Source: Limnobacter sp.
GTDB lineage: Bacteria > Pseudomonadota > Gammaproteobacteria > Burkholderiales > Burkholderiaceae_B
Assembly: GCA_029866125.1 (NCBI GenBank)
Contig: JARWZZ010000011.1
Coordinates: 62,001 to 126,000 of the forward strand
Direction: 5' to 3'
Length of the DNA: 64,000 nucleotides
Shown here piece by piece: positions 27,350 to 37,173 of this stretch. Positions within the stretch are counted from its first letter, which is position 1, and every line of letters starts with the position of its first letter. Below the pieces are notes generated by a model. That model made no database searches and was not told where the DNA came from. It saw only the letters and a program-made list of their open reading frames with translations. The position numbers and the translations under genes are program-made.

Positions 27350-27756
27350 AGTCTCCTCGCTGGGTCATTGTGTATTGGATGCTTTAACGCATGGTTTACT
27401 GTTCTAGCCCTAGTGTAAGGCCTTCTTAAGCCCTTTTGTGCAGCTAGAGTGGGGCAGGCTCTTTCAAGTCACAAAAACTTGGTTCAAACTAAGGAAGCTG
27501 CATTGAGTAACCCAAATTCGTGTTGTGCACCGCAATATGTGCTTCTGTTTCGCACAAAGGCCTGTTAAAGCAGATTTGTAAAATTTGTGTGTTGCAGCGG
27601 TTTGAAAAAATGCTGCAATGCCGCATGAAATAAGGCCTTTTTTCGAAAAGGTGCTCTAGAAAATTGAGGTGTTTCAAAACGTTTCAGAGTTGACATCGTG
27701 GTCGTAAAAGCGCATGTTACGCATAAGTAACTTTAGTCTCTAATGAGAGGTGTTCT
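27350..27756. promoter_or_regulatory. fadE upstream region with candidate operators
   Basis: 407 bases without a gene. TTGACA at 27690-27695 is a consensus -35, but its -10 is poor. The palindrome AAACGTTT (27677-27684) abuts it and recalls PsrA-type sites, though without their usual spacer. TTGCAGC (27592-27598) and GCTGCAA (27612-27618) form an exact inverted repeat. GTTAC-N6-GTAAC (27716-27731) lies close to the likely transcript start. A 62-codon minus-strand frame here looks spurious. Confidence 0.5.
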
Positions 27757-30252
27757 ATGTCAATTACAATTTTCACGCTGTTGTCAGTCGCAGTGTTGGT
27801 TGGCTTACTTTACCGTGGCGTAGGTTTGCTCAGCTTCACTGCCGCTGTGGGTGCTGTGGGCTTGGGCTTTTACGGTTTGGGTGGCTTGGGTACAACAGGC
27901 TTCACTGTTTTCGCAATTCTGTATGTGCCAGTTGCGGTGTTGTTGAACGTAAGCCAGGTGCGTCGTTCAGTCATGACAGGCCCCATCTTCAAGGCCTTCT
28001 CTAAAGCATTGCCAGCCATGAGCCAAACTGAAAAGGATGCTCTGGAAGCAGGTGACACTTGGTGGGAATCCGAAATGTTTGGTGGCAAGCCTCAGTGGAA
28101 CAAACTGATGGATGTGAAGTACACCGAGCTGACTGCGGATGAAAAGTCTTACCTCGCCAACGAAACAGAAGAACTTTGCAAAATGCTCGACGACTGGAAA
28201 ATCAGTTTCGAGTTGAAAGATCTACCACCCGAAGTGTGGGATTTCATGGGCAAGAAGAAATTCTTCGCCATGTTGATCGCCAAAGAGCACGGCGGCTTGG
28301 GTTTTTCCCCTTACGCACAATCCTGCGTGGTTGCCAAAATTGCCACTCGTTCACTGACCGCATCCGTCACCGTCATGGTGCCCAACTCATTGGGCCCAGG
28401 CGAGTTGATTATGCATTACGGTACTGAAGAGCAGAAGAAGTACTGGCTGCCACGTTTGGTGGATGGCCGCGAAATTCCTTGTTTTGGTCTGACTGGCCCT
28501 GAAGTCGGTTCTGACGCTTCAGCCATTCCCGACACGGGCGTTGTAGTCAAACGCATGGTCAATGGCAAAGAAGAGCTCGGCATCATGTTGAACTTCAGCA
28601 AGCGTTACATCACCTTGGCCCCTGTGGCTACGGTGGTTGGTTTGGCATTTAAATTGAAAGACCCCAACGGCTTGTTGGGCGACCCTTCAAAAATTGAATA
28701 TGGCATTACATGCGCTTTGCTGCCCTCCACATTGGATGGCATCAAGATTGGCCGCCGCCACTTCCCTGGCGCTGCATTCATGAATGGCCCAATTTTCGGT
28801 AAGGATGTTTACATCCCCATGAGCTCCATTATTGGCGGCCCAGAAATGGCCGGCAAAGGCTGGAGAATGTTGGTGGAATGTTTGTCTGCAGGCCGTGGCA
28901 TCTCCCTGCCTGCACTGTCCGCCGCATCGGGCTGGGGCATGTACTTGGCAACAGGCGCTTATGCACGTATTCGCCGTCAATTCAAACTGCCAATTGGTAA
29001 ATTTGAAGGCGTACAAGAAGCCACAGGCAAAATTGCTGGTCTGACATACAAGCTGGAAGCCGCTCGTATTTTGACAGCCACTGCTTGCGCGGAATGTGCT
29101 CCATCCGTGGTTACTGCAATGATGAAATACCACATGACTGAAATGATGCGCGAAATTATTCTGCGCTCCATGGACGTTCACGGTGGTCGCACGGTTATTC
29201 TTGGCCCACGTAATTACTTGGGTCAGGCTTATCAAGCCATGCCAGTGGCTATTACGGTGGAAGGCGCCAACATCATGACGCGTAACCTGATCATCTTCGG
29301 TCAAGGTGCGATTCGTTGTCATCCTTGGGTATTGAAGGAAATGGAAGCTGCCCAAAACCCGAACAAGGAACAAGGTCTGCGTGATTTCGACGTGGCATTC
29401 TTTGGCCACCTGGGTCACATTGTTAACCGCGCAGTGCGTGCGTTGATGTTGGGTTTGACTGGCGAGCGTTTGGCCGTAAGCCCTGTGTCTGGTGAAATGG
29501 CTCCTTATGCCAAAGCCATTGAGCGTCGTTCTGCAGCGTTGGCCTTTACTGCCGACGTGGCGATGGGCGTGCTGGGTGGAGAACTGAAGCGTAAAGAGCG
29601 CATGTCCTCACGTTTGGGTGATGTACTGAGCCACTTGTACTTGGCCTCTGCCACATTGAAGTACTACGAAACCAACGGCCGCAATGCCGAAGAGCTGGCG
29701 CATGCCAAGTGGGCGATTGAAGATTCTTTGATGGAAATCGACAAAGCTTTCTCTGAGTTCTTCAAAAACTTCCCAGTCAAAGCGATTGCTGGTTTGCTCA
29801 AGTTCGTGACTTTCCCATTTGGCTTGGGCAAGCGTTCCGGCCCAACGGATGCAATGACCGCCGATTGCGCAGAGCTGCTCATGACTCGCAACGTGTTTGC
29901 CGAGCGTTTGATGGACAAGGTGTTTATTGGTGAAGGTGCATCCGACCCAACAGGCCGAATTCTGGAAGCCGGTACCAAGTTGTTGTCCATTGAGCCAGGC
30001 TATACCAACTTCCTTAAGCTGGTCTCGTCCGGCGTGGTGGTAGGCGAAGGCCTTGAGGCCCAGTTGAAAGACGCGGTGGCCAAAGGTGCAATTTCTGCTG
30101 AACTGGCACAGGGCATTCGTGAATACGAGCCCCTGCGTTTCGATGCAATTTTGACAGACGACTTTAGCAAAGAGTACCTTGCTTCTGGTGGCGCAATTCC
30201 TGATCAAGAAATGGAAGTGCAGCCAGTCACCGAGTACAAAGACGCAGCTTAA
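27757..30252 (+). CDS. fadE: Acyl-CoA dehydrogenase FadE
   Basis: 831-residue membrane-linked acyl-CoA dehydrogenase for the first step of fatty-acid beta-oxidation. Two or three N-terminal hydrophobic helices (~3-65) precede the ACAD fold, as in E. coli FadE (about 814 residues). FAD/substrate motifs include CFGLTGPEVGSDA and GAAFMNGPIFG, and MDVHGGRTVILGPRN lies in the C-terminal helical domain. The DUF1974-type C-terminal region is present. AGAGG precedes the ATG. A strong terminator follows. Confidence 0.95.
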   Translation: MSITIFTLLSVAVLVGLLYRGVGLLSFTAAVGAVGLGFYGLGGLGTTGFTVFAILYVPVAVLLNVSQVRRSVMTGPIFKAFSKALPAMSQTEKDALEAGDTWWESEMFGGKPQWNKLMDVKYTELTADEKSYLANETEELCKMLDDWKISFELKDLPPEVWDFMGKKKFFAMLIAKEHGGLGFSPYAQSCVVAKIATRSLTASVTVMVPNSLGPGELIMHYGTEEQKKYWLPRLVDGREIPCFGLTGPEVGSDASAIPDTGVVVKRMVNGKEELGIMLNFSKRYITLAPVATVVGLAFKLKDPNGLLGDPSKIEYGITCALLPSTLDGIKIGRRHFPGAAFMNGPIFGKDVYIPMSSIIGGPEMAGKGWRMLVECLSAGRGISLPALSAASGWGMYLATGAYARIRRQFKLPIGKFEGVQEATGKIAGLTYKLEAARILTATACAECAPSVVTAMMKYHMTEMMREIILRSMDVHGGRTVILGPRNYLGQAYQAMPVAITVEGANIMTRNLIIFGQGAIRCHPWVLKEMEAAQNPNKEQGLRDFDVAFFGHLGHIVNRAVRALMLGLTGERLAVSPVSGEMAPYAKAIERRSAALAFTADVAMGVLGGELKRKERMSSRLGDVLSHLYLASATLKYYETNGRNAEELAHAKWAIEDSLMEIDKAFSEFFKNFPVKAIAGLLKFVTFPFGLGKRSGPTDAMTADCAELLMTRNVFAERLMDKVFIGEGASDPTGRILEAGTKLLSIEPGYTNFLKLVSSGVVVGEGLEAQLKDAVAKGAISAELAQGIREYEPLRFDAILTDDFSKEYLASGGAIPDQEMEVQPVTEYKDAA

Positions 30253-30285
30253 TTTGTATACGTAAATTCCGTTGTCGCGAAAACC

Positions 30286-30316
30286 CAAAAAGCCCGCTGC
30301 TGAAGCGGGCTTTTTG
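30286..30316 (+). terminator. Rho-independent terminator after fadE
   Basis: A 13-bp perfect stem CAAAAAGCCCGCT / AGCGGGCTTTTTG with loop GCTGA and an in-stem T run. Confidence 0.93.
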
Positions 30317-30340
30317 TATAGCGGATGCCTGTTTTGAGCT

Positions 30341-32113
30341 ATGCTGGGTTTTATGAAATTCAGCATGATTCGCGACAAACGATTTGGACCCTTTTTCTGG
30401 ACGCAGTTTCTGGGAGCGTTCAATGACAATCTTTTGAAGTTCGCCGTCACCCTTGCCGTTACTTACAATGACAGTCTGCGTGGGGACATTTCCACCGGCC
30501 TTCTCATCAATTTAATTTCAGCGCTTTTCATTCTTCCTTTCTTTATTTTTTCGGCCACCAGCGGCCAGCTGGCGGACAAGTATGACAAAACCAAAGTCAT
30601 GCGTTTGGCCAAGTGGTTAGAGCCTCCCATTGTGTTGCTTACCGGCGTGGGTTTTGCCCTCAATTCGGTTTGGATCCTCACCTTCGCTGTTTTCCTGTTG
30701 GGCGCACAATCCGCATTTTTTGGGCCTGCCAAATACGCCTATTTGCCGGAGCATTTGAAGTCTTCCGAGTTGGTGATGGCCAACGCAATGGTGGAAACAG
30801 GTACCTTCATGGCCATCCTGCTGGGCACGATTGCAGCTGGGTCCATACTGAGCCAAGACGCCGGTGGGGTGGTGGTCTATGTGGTGTGCGGTTTTGGTAT
30901 GCTGGTCGCATTGCTGGGGGTTTACTCCATTCACAAGGCGCCTTTGACGCAGCCGCGCCAGCCCGATTTAAAAGTCAACTGGAACATTTTTTCCGAGACC
31001 TGGCACAACATCAAAGCCATTCGTAAAATTCGCTCAGTATGGCCCTCCCTGCTGGGAATTTCATGGCTTTGGTTTGTGGGTGCTACCTACCTCACGCAGT
31101 TCCCCCTGTTAAGCAAAACCGTGTTGAATGCCAGCTCCGGTGTGGCCACTTTCCTGCTTTTTACATTCACAGTCGGTTTGGGTATTGGTGCCTTTGTGTG
31201 TGAAAAACTCTCGCACAAACGCATCGAACCGGGGCTCATTGTGTGGGGCTTGGTCTTGATGGTGGGGTCGGGAGTAGGGCTTCATGTTTTACTTGCCAAC
31301 TACAATCACCCGAGTTTGTTGCAAGATTTTGTCGGCTTTGTTTCCCAGCCCAAACACTGGGGGCTGGTTGCTGTTTTTGTTGCCATCAGCGCAGGCATTG
31401 GTTTGTACAGCGTGCCGCTTTATACCACCATGCAAGCTTTGTCGCCGGTGGATTCCCGGTCCCGCGTGGTGGCCGCCAACAACATTATCAACTCCTTCTT
31501 CATGGTGGTTTCTGCCGGTGTTGCTGTGGCTATTTTGGTGGTGTCCAAAGGGCAGGTGGTTTGGGTGTTTACTGTGGTTACGGTGCTTAATGTTGCGGTG
31601 CTTGTATTGTGGGTTTGGCGGCAACCTCAAGCTTTGATGCGCGCAATCCTGATGCTTAAGGTGCCGGCCCGTAAGGCCCCGGTGCTAGAAGGCGCCGAAC
31701 GGTTGAGTGAGCAAGGTGCTTTCTTGTTGGTCTTCCCATCCCTGTTGCATGATGAGTTTGAAGCTCGCCTGGCATCCTTGCCCTTGCGTTATTCCGTGGT
31801 CTTGTCCGGAATGTTGCCTGGCAGCACTTGGGTCAGTTGGCTAAGAAAACACAGTTTTGTACATGAGTTCACCAAACTTACCGAGCCAGATGCTCAGCGA
31901 AACTTGGTCAAAAAAATCGCAGGTGAAATTCAGGCGGGCCGATCCATTGCGATCGACAAAGCCATGTTCAATTTGTTGACTCAAAAATTCAAACTTTCAG
32001 AGCTTCCCGGTTTGCTCAAAACAAAGGGGGTACTGATGCACATTATTCAGGTGGAGGAAAAAAAACTTTCGACCTCTCAGGAATTTTCTCGCCAAACACT
32101 GACTCTAACCTAA
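30341..32113 (+). CDS. MFS lysophospholipid transporter (LplT-like) with degenerate acyltransferase-like tail
   Basis: 590 residues. Residues ~1-430 are a 12-helix major-facilitator domain of the LplT/Aas-associated type (FFWTQFLGAFNDNLLKF, ADKYDKTKVMRL). In the related Aas-type fusions this domain flips lysophospholipids inward for re-acylation by a PlsC domain and acyl-ACP synthetase. The ~160-residue tail aligns in style with the start of PlsC (VLEGAERLSEQGAFLLVFPS...LLHDEFEARLASLP), but the catalytic HX4D of NHxSxxD is absent. No AMP-ligase domain remains. ATG 30341 is taken; ATG 30353 (MKFSMIRDKRF) is equally plausible, and neither has a strong ribosome site. Confidence 0.8.
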   Translation: MLGFMKFSMIRDKRFGPFFWTQFLGAFNDNLLKFAVTLAVTYNDSLRGDISTGLLINLISALFILPFFIFSATSGQLADKYDKTKVMRLAKWLEPPIVLLTGVGFALNSVWILTFAVFLLGAQSAFFGPAKYAYLPEHLKSSELVMANAMVETGTFMAILLGTIAAGSILSQDAGGVVVYVVCGFGMLVALLGVYSIHKAPLTQPRQPDLKVNWNIFSETWHNIKAIRKIRSVWPSLLGISWLWFVGATYLTQFPLLSKTVLNASSGVATFLLFTFTVGLGIGAFVCEKLSHKRIEPGLIVWGLVLMVGSGVGLHVLLANYNHPSLLQDFVGFVSQPKHWGLVAVFVAISAGIGLYSVPLYTTMQALSPVDSRSRVVAANNIINSFFMVVSAGVAVAILVVSKGQVVWVFTVVTVLNVAVLVLWVWRQPQALMRAILMLKVPARKAPVLEGAERLSEQGAFLLVFPSLLHDEFEARLASLPLRYSVVLSGMLPGSTWVSWLRKHSFVHEFTKLTEPDAQRNLVKKIAGEIQAGRSIAIDKAMFNLLTQKFKLSELPGLLKTKGVLMHIIQVEEKKLSTSQEFSRQTLTLT

Positions 32114-32245
32114 GGTAGGTAACCCCCTATTGCGGGAGTACAGCGGATTTGAAAGAGTAGATAGTGGAAACAAGAGAGTTAACCTGCTAGATCGAACTGG
32201 TAAGCATTAAGGTTTTGATGAGGCACCAAAAGCAAGCGCATGAGA

Positions 32246-32261
32246 TGGCCTGCTTTTTGCT
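32246..32261 (+). promoter_or_regulatory. Candidate sigma-54 (-24/-12) promoter of the prkA operon
   Basis: TGGCCTGCTTTTTGCT matches the RpoN consensus TGGCACG-N4-TTGCW at the invariant GG (32247-32248) and GC (32259-32260), with exactly ten bases between them. It lies ~140 bases upstream of prkA on the coding strand. The E. coli yeaGH homologues are known to have RpoN-dependent expression. Confidence 0.7.
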
Positions 32262-32402
32262 GGTTAATCCAAAGAATGATTTTGGTTTTTAAGCGCGAAA
32301 TGGAATAAAGGCCAGAATCAAGGCTCGCTTAAAGACCAACCAAGAGCCAATCGTATATTTTGAATCTGGTGCTGAATAATCGGCATCGTGAAGGAGGACA
32401 AA

Positions 32403-34355
32403 ATGATGAGTACGGAACTTGAAAAAAGCGGTGGGGATCTATTTGGGCAATTTCAATCCCGATATTCCTCATTACAACAAACTGAGATGAGCCTCGAAGA
32501 ATACCTCGAACTGTGCAAATCAGACCCCCTCGTTTACGCCAGTGCAGCCGAGCGAATGCTAGCCGCCATTGGCAAGCCCGAGGTCATCGACACCCGCAAT
32601 GACCCCCGGTTGTCCCGAATTTTCGCAAACCGCACCATGCGGCGCTACCCGGCTTTCAAAGAATTCTATGGCATGGAAGATGTCATCGAAAACATTGTGG
32701 CTTACTTCCGCCATGCTGCGCAGGGCTTAGAAGAGCGTAAGCAGGTGCTTTATTTGCTGGGCCCAGTCGGCAGTGCCAAATCATCCTTGGCAGAGCGCTT
32801 AAAGGCCTTGATGGAGCAGCAGCCCATCTACGCGCTGAAAGGCTCACCCATCAATGAATCCCCATTGGGTTTGTTTGAGCCCGCGCAGTTTGGCGATTCA
32901 CTGCAGGATAAATACGGCATTCCCAAACGTTACTTGACCGGCATCGCTAGCCCATGGGCCACCAAGCGCATGGAGGAGTTCAAAGGCGATTTGCGCAAAT
33001 TCAAAGTGGTACGCCTCATGCCGTCCACGCTGAATCAAATCGCAATTGCCAAAACCGAGCCTGGCGATGAGAACAACCAAGACATCTCCGCCTTGGTCGG
33101 TAAGGTGGACATCCGCAAACTCAACGAATTTTCACAAGACGACCCCGATGCTTACAGCTTCTCTGGTGGCCTGTGTTTGGCTAACCAAGGTTTGCTTGAG
33201 TTTGTTGAAATGTTTAAAGCCCCCATCAAAATGCTGCACCCCTTGCTGACAGCCACGCAAGAGCGCAATTTCAAGGGAACAGAGGGCTTCGGCTCAATCC
33301 CCTTTGACGGCGTTATTCTGGCCCACAGCAACGAGTCTGAATGGCAACAGTTCCGCAACAACAAAACCAACGAGGCTTTCCTTGACCGTGTGTACATCGT
33401 CAAGGTGCCTTATTGCTTAAGGGTGTCGGAAGAGGTCAAGATTTACCAAAAACTGTTGGAGCATTCAAGCTTGGCCAAAGCCGCCTGTGCACCGGGCACT
33501 TTAAACATGATGGCCCAGTTCTCGGTGTTGACCCGCTTGAAAGAGCCCGCCAACAGCAACCTGTACAGCAAAATGCGCGTTTATGATGGCGAAAACCTCA
33601 AAGACGTAGACCCACACGCCAAGCCCATGCAAGAGTACCGCGACGCGGCTGGGCCTGATGAAGGCATGAACGGTTCGTCCACACGCTGGGCTTACAAAGT
33701 ATTGTCCAAAGTATTCAACTTTGATCATCAGGAAATTGCGGCCAACCCTGTGCACCTGCTGTATGTGCTCGAGCAGCAAATCGTTAAAGACAACCTGCCC
33801 GAAGAGCAATCCCGCAAATACTTGGACTTCATCAAGAGCTACCTCACGCCCAAGTATGCCGAATTTGTGGCCAAGGAAATTCAAACTGCTTATTTGGAAA
33901 GCTACAGCGAATATGGTCAAAACCTGTTCGAACGTTACATCCAATTCGCTGACAAATGGATCCAAAACGAAGAGTTCCGCGACCCATCAACCGGCCAAAT
34001 TTTTGACCGCGAGTCCTTGAACGAAGAACTCAACCGGATTGAAAAACCAGCGGGAATTGCCAATCCCAAAGACTTCCGCAATGAAGTGGTTAACTTTGTG
34101 CTTCGTGCTCAGGCAGGTAGTGCAGGTGAAATGCCACGCTGGACCAGCTACGAGAAGTTGCGCGAAGTCATCGAGCGCAGTATGTTCTCTAAGACCGAAG
34201 ACTTGCTACCCGTCATATCGTTCGATGCCAAAGGCTCAAGCGACAACCAAGACAAGCATGACAACTTCGTGGCGCGTATGGTCACCAAGGGTTACACCGA
34301 AAAACAGGTTCGCCTGTTGGTCGAATGGCACCTGCGGGTGAAAAAAGCGTCCTAA
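32403..34355 (+). CDS. prkA: PrkA/YeaG family AAA+ serine protein kinase
   Basis: 650-residue cytoplasmic protein linked to nutrient-stress and stationary-phase responses. It has an N-terminal AAA+ PrkA domain with Walker A GPVGSAKSS and a VILAHSNESEW segment that is strongly conserved in the family. The C-terminal PrkA domain includes RWAYKVLSKVFNFD. AAGGAGG (32391-32397) sits 5-8 bases before tandem ATGs at 32403 and 32406. Assigning the upstream GTG 32388 would place the ribosome site inside the gene. It heads the operon prkA-yeaH-spoVR. Confidence 0.96.
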   Translation: MMSTELEKSGGDLFGQFQSRYSSLQQTEMSLEEYLELCKSDPLVYASAAERMLAAIGKPEVIDTRNDPRLSRIFANRTMRRYPAFKEFYGMEDVIENIVAYFRHAAQGLEERKQVLYLLGPVGSAKSSLAERLKALMEQQPIYALKGSPINESPLGLFEPAQFGDSLQDKYGIPKRYLTGIASPWATKRMEEFKGDLRKFKVVRLMPSTLNQIAIAKTEPGDENNQDISALVGKVDIRKLNEFSQDDPDAYSFSGGLCLANQGLLEFVEMFKAPIKMLHPLLTATQERNFKGTEGFGSIPFDGVILAHSNESEWQQFRNNKTNEAFLDRVYIVKVPYCLRVSEEVKIYQKLLEHSSLAKAACAPGTLNMMAQFSVLTRLKEPANSNLYSKMRVYDGENLKDVDPHAKPMQEYRDAAGPDEGMNGSSTRWAYKVLSKVFNFDHQEIAANPVHLLYVLEQQIVKDNLPEEQSRKYLDFIKSYLTPKYAEFVAKEIQTAYLESYSEYGQNLFERYIQFADKWIQNEEFRDPSTGQIFDRESLNEELNRIEKPAGIANPKDFRNEVVNFVLRAQAGSAGEMPRWTSYEKLREVIERSMFSKTEDLLPVISFDAKGSSDNQDKHDNFVARMVTKGYTEKQVRLLVEWHLRVKKAS

Positions 34356-34384
34356 AAAAGCGATTGGGGGGTGGAGGACACACA

Positions 34385-35665
34385 ATGAATGATTCAACGA
34401 TTGTCGATCGAAGACTGAACGGCAAGAACAGAAGCCTCCCCAATCGCGAGCGGTTTATTCGCCGTTACAAGTCCCAGCTTAAAAAAGCTGTGGCCGACGT
34501 GGCTGGGGACTCATCCCTGAGTGACGTCAGTAGCGGTGGGAAGGTCAAAGTTCGAATCCCGATCAAAGAAGTTTCAGAACCCACCTTCGTGTTTGGGCAG
34601 GGCGGAGATGTTGAACGGGTAGTACCGGGCAACCGGGACTTCGTACCCGGCGACCACATTCCGCGACCCAGAGGCGGGCAAGGCCAAGGTGGCGGAAACC
34701 AAGCCGGGCAGGGCGGTGGTGATGACGCATTCACATTTGTTTTGTCACGCGAAGAGTTTCTGAATCTTTACTTTGATGATTTGGAACTGCCCGAGCTGCT
34801 TAAACGCGAAATTTCCCGCACCACCACATGGAAAAGCCGCAACGCCGGTTTTACCCGCACGGGTGCACCGACTTCATTGTCCATACTTCGCACCATGAAG
34901 GCATCAGTCATGCGCCGCATGGCCATGCAGCCATTGCTGGACAAGCAACTGGAAGAAGAGGAAGAAGAGGACGAGTCGGATTTATCCCCCGAGGCCTTGG
35001 AGGCTTTGGAGCACAAGCGCAAGCACAAAGCCTACGTCCCCTTTTTGGACGAAGTGGACCTGCGCTACCGCAACCGTGTTACCTACCCTGAGCCTGCTAC
35101 CAACGCAGTCATGTTTTGCTTGATGGACGTGTCCGCCTCCATGGACGAAGCCAAAAAAGACCTCGCCAAACGCTTTTACACCTTGCTGTATTTGTTTCTT
35201 ACCCGCAAATATGAGGCGGTTGAGTTGGTGTTCATTCGCCACACCGACGAAGCCGAAGAAGTGGCCGAAGAAGAGTTTTTCTACGGTAAAAAAAGCGGTG
35301 GTACCGAGGTCATGCCTGCGCTTGAATTGATGCACAAAATCATGAAAGACCGCTTCCCAGCAGGGGCATGGAACATTTATGTGGCCCAAGCCTCCGATGG
35401 CGACGCCACCTCACGGGACGCCAAGCACAGCGCCAACTTCCTGCAAAGCCAAATCATGCCCATGGTGCGCTACTACGCCTATGTCGAAACCATGCCCACA
35501 CCCATGTTCGGCATGGCAAGGGCCTCCGATTTGTGGGAGCAATTCGAACCTCTGGAAGAGGCGAGCCAAGGCCATTTCGCCATGAGAAAACTCTTCAACC
35601 GGCGCGACATTTACCCGGTTTTCAGGGGTTTGTTCGAGAAAAAATCGGCACTTATGCGAAGCTAA
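34385..35665 (+). CDS. yeaH: YeaH/YhbH family protein (DUF444)
   Basis: 426 residues. The N-terminus NRERFIRRYKSQLKKAV and the Gly/Gln-rich stretch (GGQGQGGGNQAGQGGG) are hallmarks of YeaH/YhbH. A von Willebrand A-like C-terminal half has a MIDAS-like MDVSASMDEAKKD motif. It is the partner of PrkA in most genomes and its biochemical role is unsettled. GGAGG (34373-34377) lies seven bases before ATG 34385. Confidence 0.95.
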   Translation: MNDSTIVDRRLNGKNRSLPNRERFIRRYKSQLKKAVADVAGDSSLSDVSSGGKVKVRIPIKEVSEPTFVFGQGGDVERVVPGNRDFVPGDHIPRPRGGQGQGGGNQAGQGGGDDAFTFVLSREEFLNLYFDDLELPELLKREISRTTTWKSRNAGFTRTGAPTSLSILRTMKASVMRRMAMQPLLDKQLEEEEEEDESDLSPEALEALEHKRKHKAYVPFLDEVDLRYRNRVTYPEPATNAVMFCLMDVSASMDEAKKDLAKRFYTLLYLFLTRKYEAVELVFIRHTDEAEEVAEEEFFYGKKSGGTEVMPALELMHKIMKDRFPAGAWNIYVAQASDGDATSRDAKHSANFLQSQIMPMVRYYAYVETMPTPMFGMARASDLWEQFEPLEEASQGHFAMRKLFNRRDIYPVFRGLFEKKSALMRS

Positions 35666-35706
35666 TTGATGCAAAGTTAGCGCACCCAATTGACGGAGTA
35701 CACCCA

Positions 35707-37173
35707 ATGACATTTAAGATCGACGCCGATTGCAATGAATGGACTTTTGATATTCTCCGCAAAGTGGATGACCAAATCCATGACATCGCCTGCAACGACT
35801 TCAAGTTGGACATTTTCCCCAACCAAATTGAAGTCATTTCCAGTGAGCAAATGCTAGACGCCTACTCCAGCGGAGCCATGCCCGTCATGTACCCGCACTG
35901 GAGCTACGGCAAATCATTTTCAGTCAACGAGCACCTGTATGAAACAGGTCAGCAAAACCTCGCCTATGAGGTGGTGATCAATTCCAACCCCTGCATTTCC
36001 TACCTGATGGAAGAGAACACCCTCACCATGCAAACCTTGGTGATTGCACACGCTTGTTACGGCCATAACTCGTTTTTCAAAGGCAATTACTTGTTTCGCC
36101 AATGGACACAGGCTGACGCCATCATCGACTACCTCGTGTTTGCGAAAAATTACGTCATGGAATGCGAAGAGAAGTACGGTTTCGCAGCCGTCGAAGAAGT
36201 GCTGGATGCAGCCCACGCCATTCAACACTTGGGTGTAGACCGGTACAAGCGCCGATTTGAGTCAGAAGCAGTCCTTCGGGCCCGGCGCGATGTGTTGGAT
36301 GAAGACAAACGCCGCCACTATGACGAAATTATGGCCAAGGTTTCACCCATCGAGGCAGCACAACTGGAGCGCAAACAAGACAACTACCCGCCCGAGCCTG
36401 TTGAAAATGTTTTGTACTTTATCGAGAAAGAAGCCCCCAAATTGAAGGCTTGGGAGCGAGAACTAGTACGTATTGTCCGCAAAATGTCGCAATACTTCTA
36501 TCCACAAGGCCAAACCAAAGTCATGAACGAAGGTTGGGCCAGTTTTTGGCACTACACTCTGCTCAATTCACTGTATGAGCGTAAACAAGTGTCCGATGGT
36601 TTCATGCTGGAGTTTTTAACTTCACACACCAATGTTGTGTTTCAACCCGATGCGCGGGATGGTCGTTATCGCGCCTTGAATCCCTATGCCTTGGGGTTTG
36701 CCATTTTTGCCGACATTCGCAGAATGTGTGAAAAGCCTACTGACGAAGACAAATTCTGGTTCCCAGACCTTGCGGGCAGCAAAAACTGGGTGAAGGCCAT
36801 TGATTTTGCCATGCGCAACTTCAAAGACGAATCTTTCATCCGTCAATTCCTGTCCCCCAAAGTCATCAGGGATTTCCGATTGTTTGCCATTGCAGACCAC
36901 CAGTCAGAAAGTGACCTCATCATTGACAGCATTCACAACGACGAAGGTTACCGCCGTATTCGTACCTTGTTGGCCAATCAATATTCACGGGAGTTTTTGG
37001 TCCCCGATATTCAAGTCAGCTCCTATGCCCGCCTAACCGACCGCTCGCTCACCCTGACGCACATCAGCCGCAGCGGGCGTCCACTGGACTCAGACGAGGC
37101 CGAGAAAACTCTCGCTCACGTCGAAAGGCTGTGGGGGTTCCCAGTTCATCTTGAGACTTCCAATGCACATTGA
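35707..37173 (+). CDS. SpoVR/YcgB family protein
   Basis: 488 residues, close to E. coli YcgB (about 510). Family signatures include PHWSYGKSF, YEVVINSNPCISYLMEENT, AHACYGHNSFFKGNY and NEGWASFWHYTLLN. GGAG (35695-35698) lies eight bases before ATG 35707. It is a cytoplasmic protein acting with PrkA/YeaH in stress physiology. Its last 11 bases overlap the next gene. Confidence 0.95.
   Translation: MTFKIDADCNEWTFDILRKVDDQIHDIACNDFKLDIFPNQIEVISSEQMLDAYSSGAMPVMYPHWSYGKSFSVNEHLYETGQQNLAYEVVINSNPCISYLMEENTLTMQTLVIAHACYGHNSFFKGNYLFRQWTQADAIIDYLVFAKNYVMECEEKYGFAAVEEVLDAAHAIQHLGVDRYKRRFESEAVLRARRDVLDEDKRRHYDEIMAKVSPIEAAQLERKQDNYPPEPVENVLYFIEKEAPKLKAWERELVRIVRKMSQYFYPQGQTKVMNEGWASFWHYTLLNSLYERKQVSDGFMLEFLTSHTNVVFQPDARDGRYRALNPYALGFAIFADIRRMCEKPTDEDKFWFPDLAGSKNWVKAIDFAMRNFKDESFIRQFLSPKVIRDFRLFAIADHQSESDLIIDSIHNDEGYRRIRTLLANQYSREFLVPDIQVSSYARLTDRSLTLTHISRSGRPLDSDEAEKTLAHVERLWGFPVHLETSNAH

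Noticed and set aside
27489..27677. 62-codon minus-strand ORF upstream of fadE
   Set aside because: No ribosome site, no recognised family, and it spans the palindromic regulatory elements.
29608..30450. 280-codon minus-strand frame opposite fadE
   Set aside because: Lies antisense to a clear acyl-CoA dehydrogenase and its terminator; no family-like sequence.
35368..35706. Long N-terminal extension of the SpoVR gene overlapping yeaH
   Set aside because: It would overlap 298 bases of yeaH, and GGAG at 35695 supports ATG 35707.
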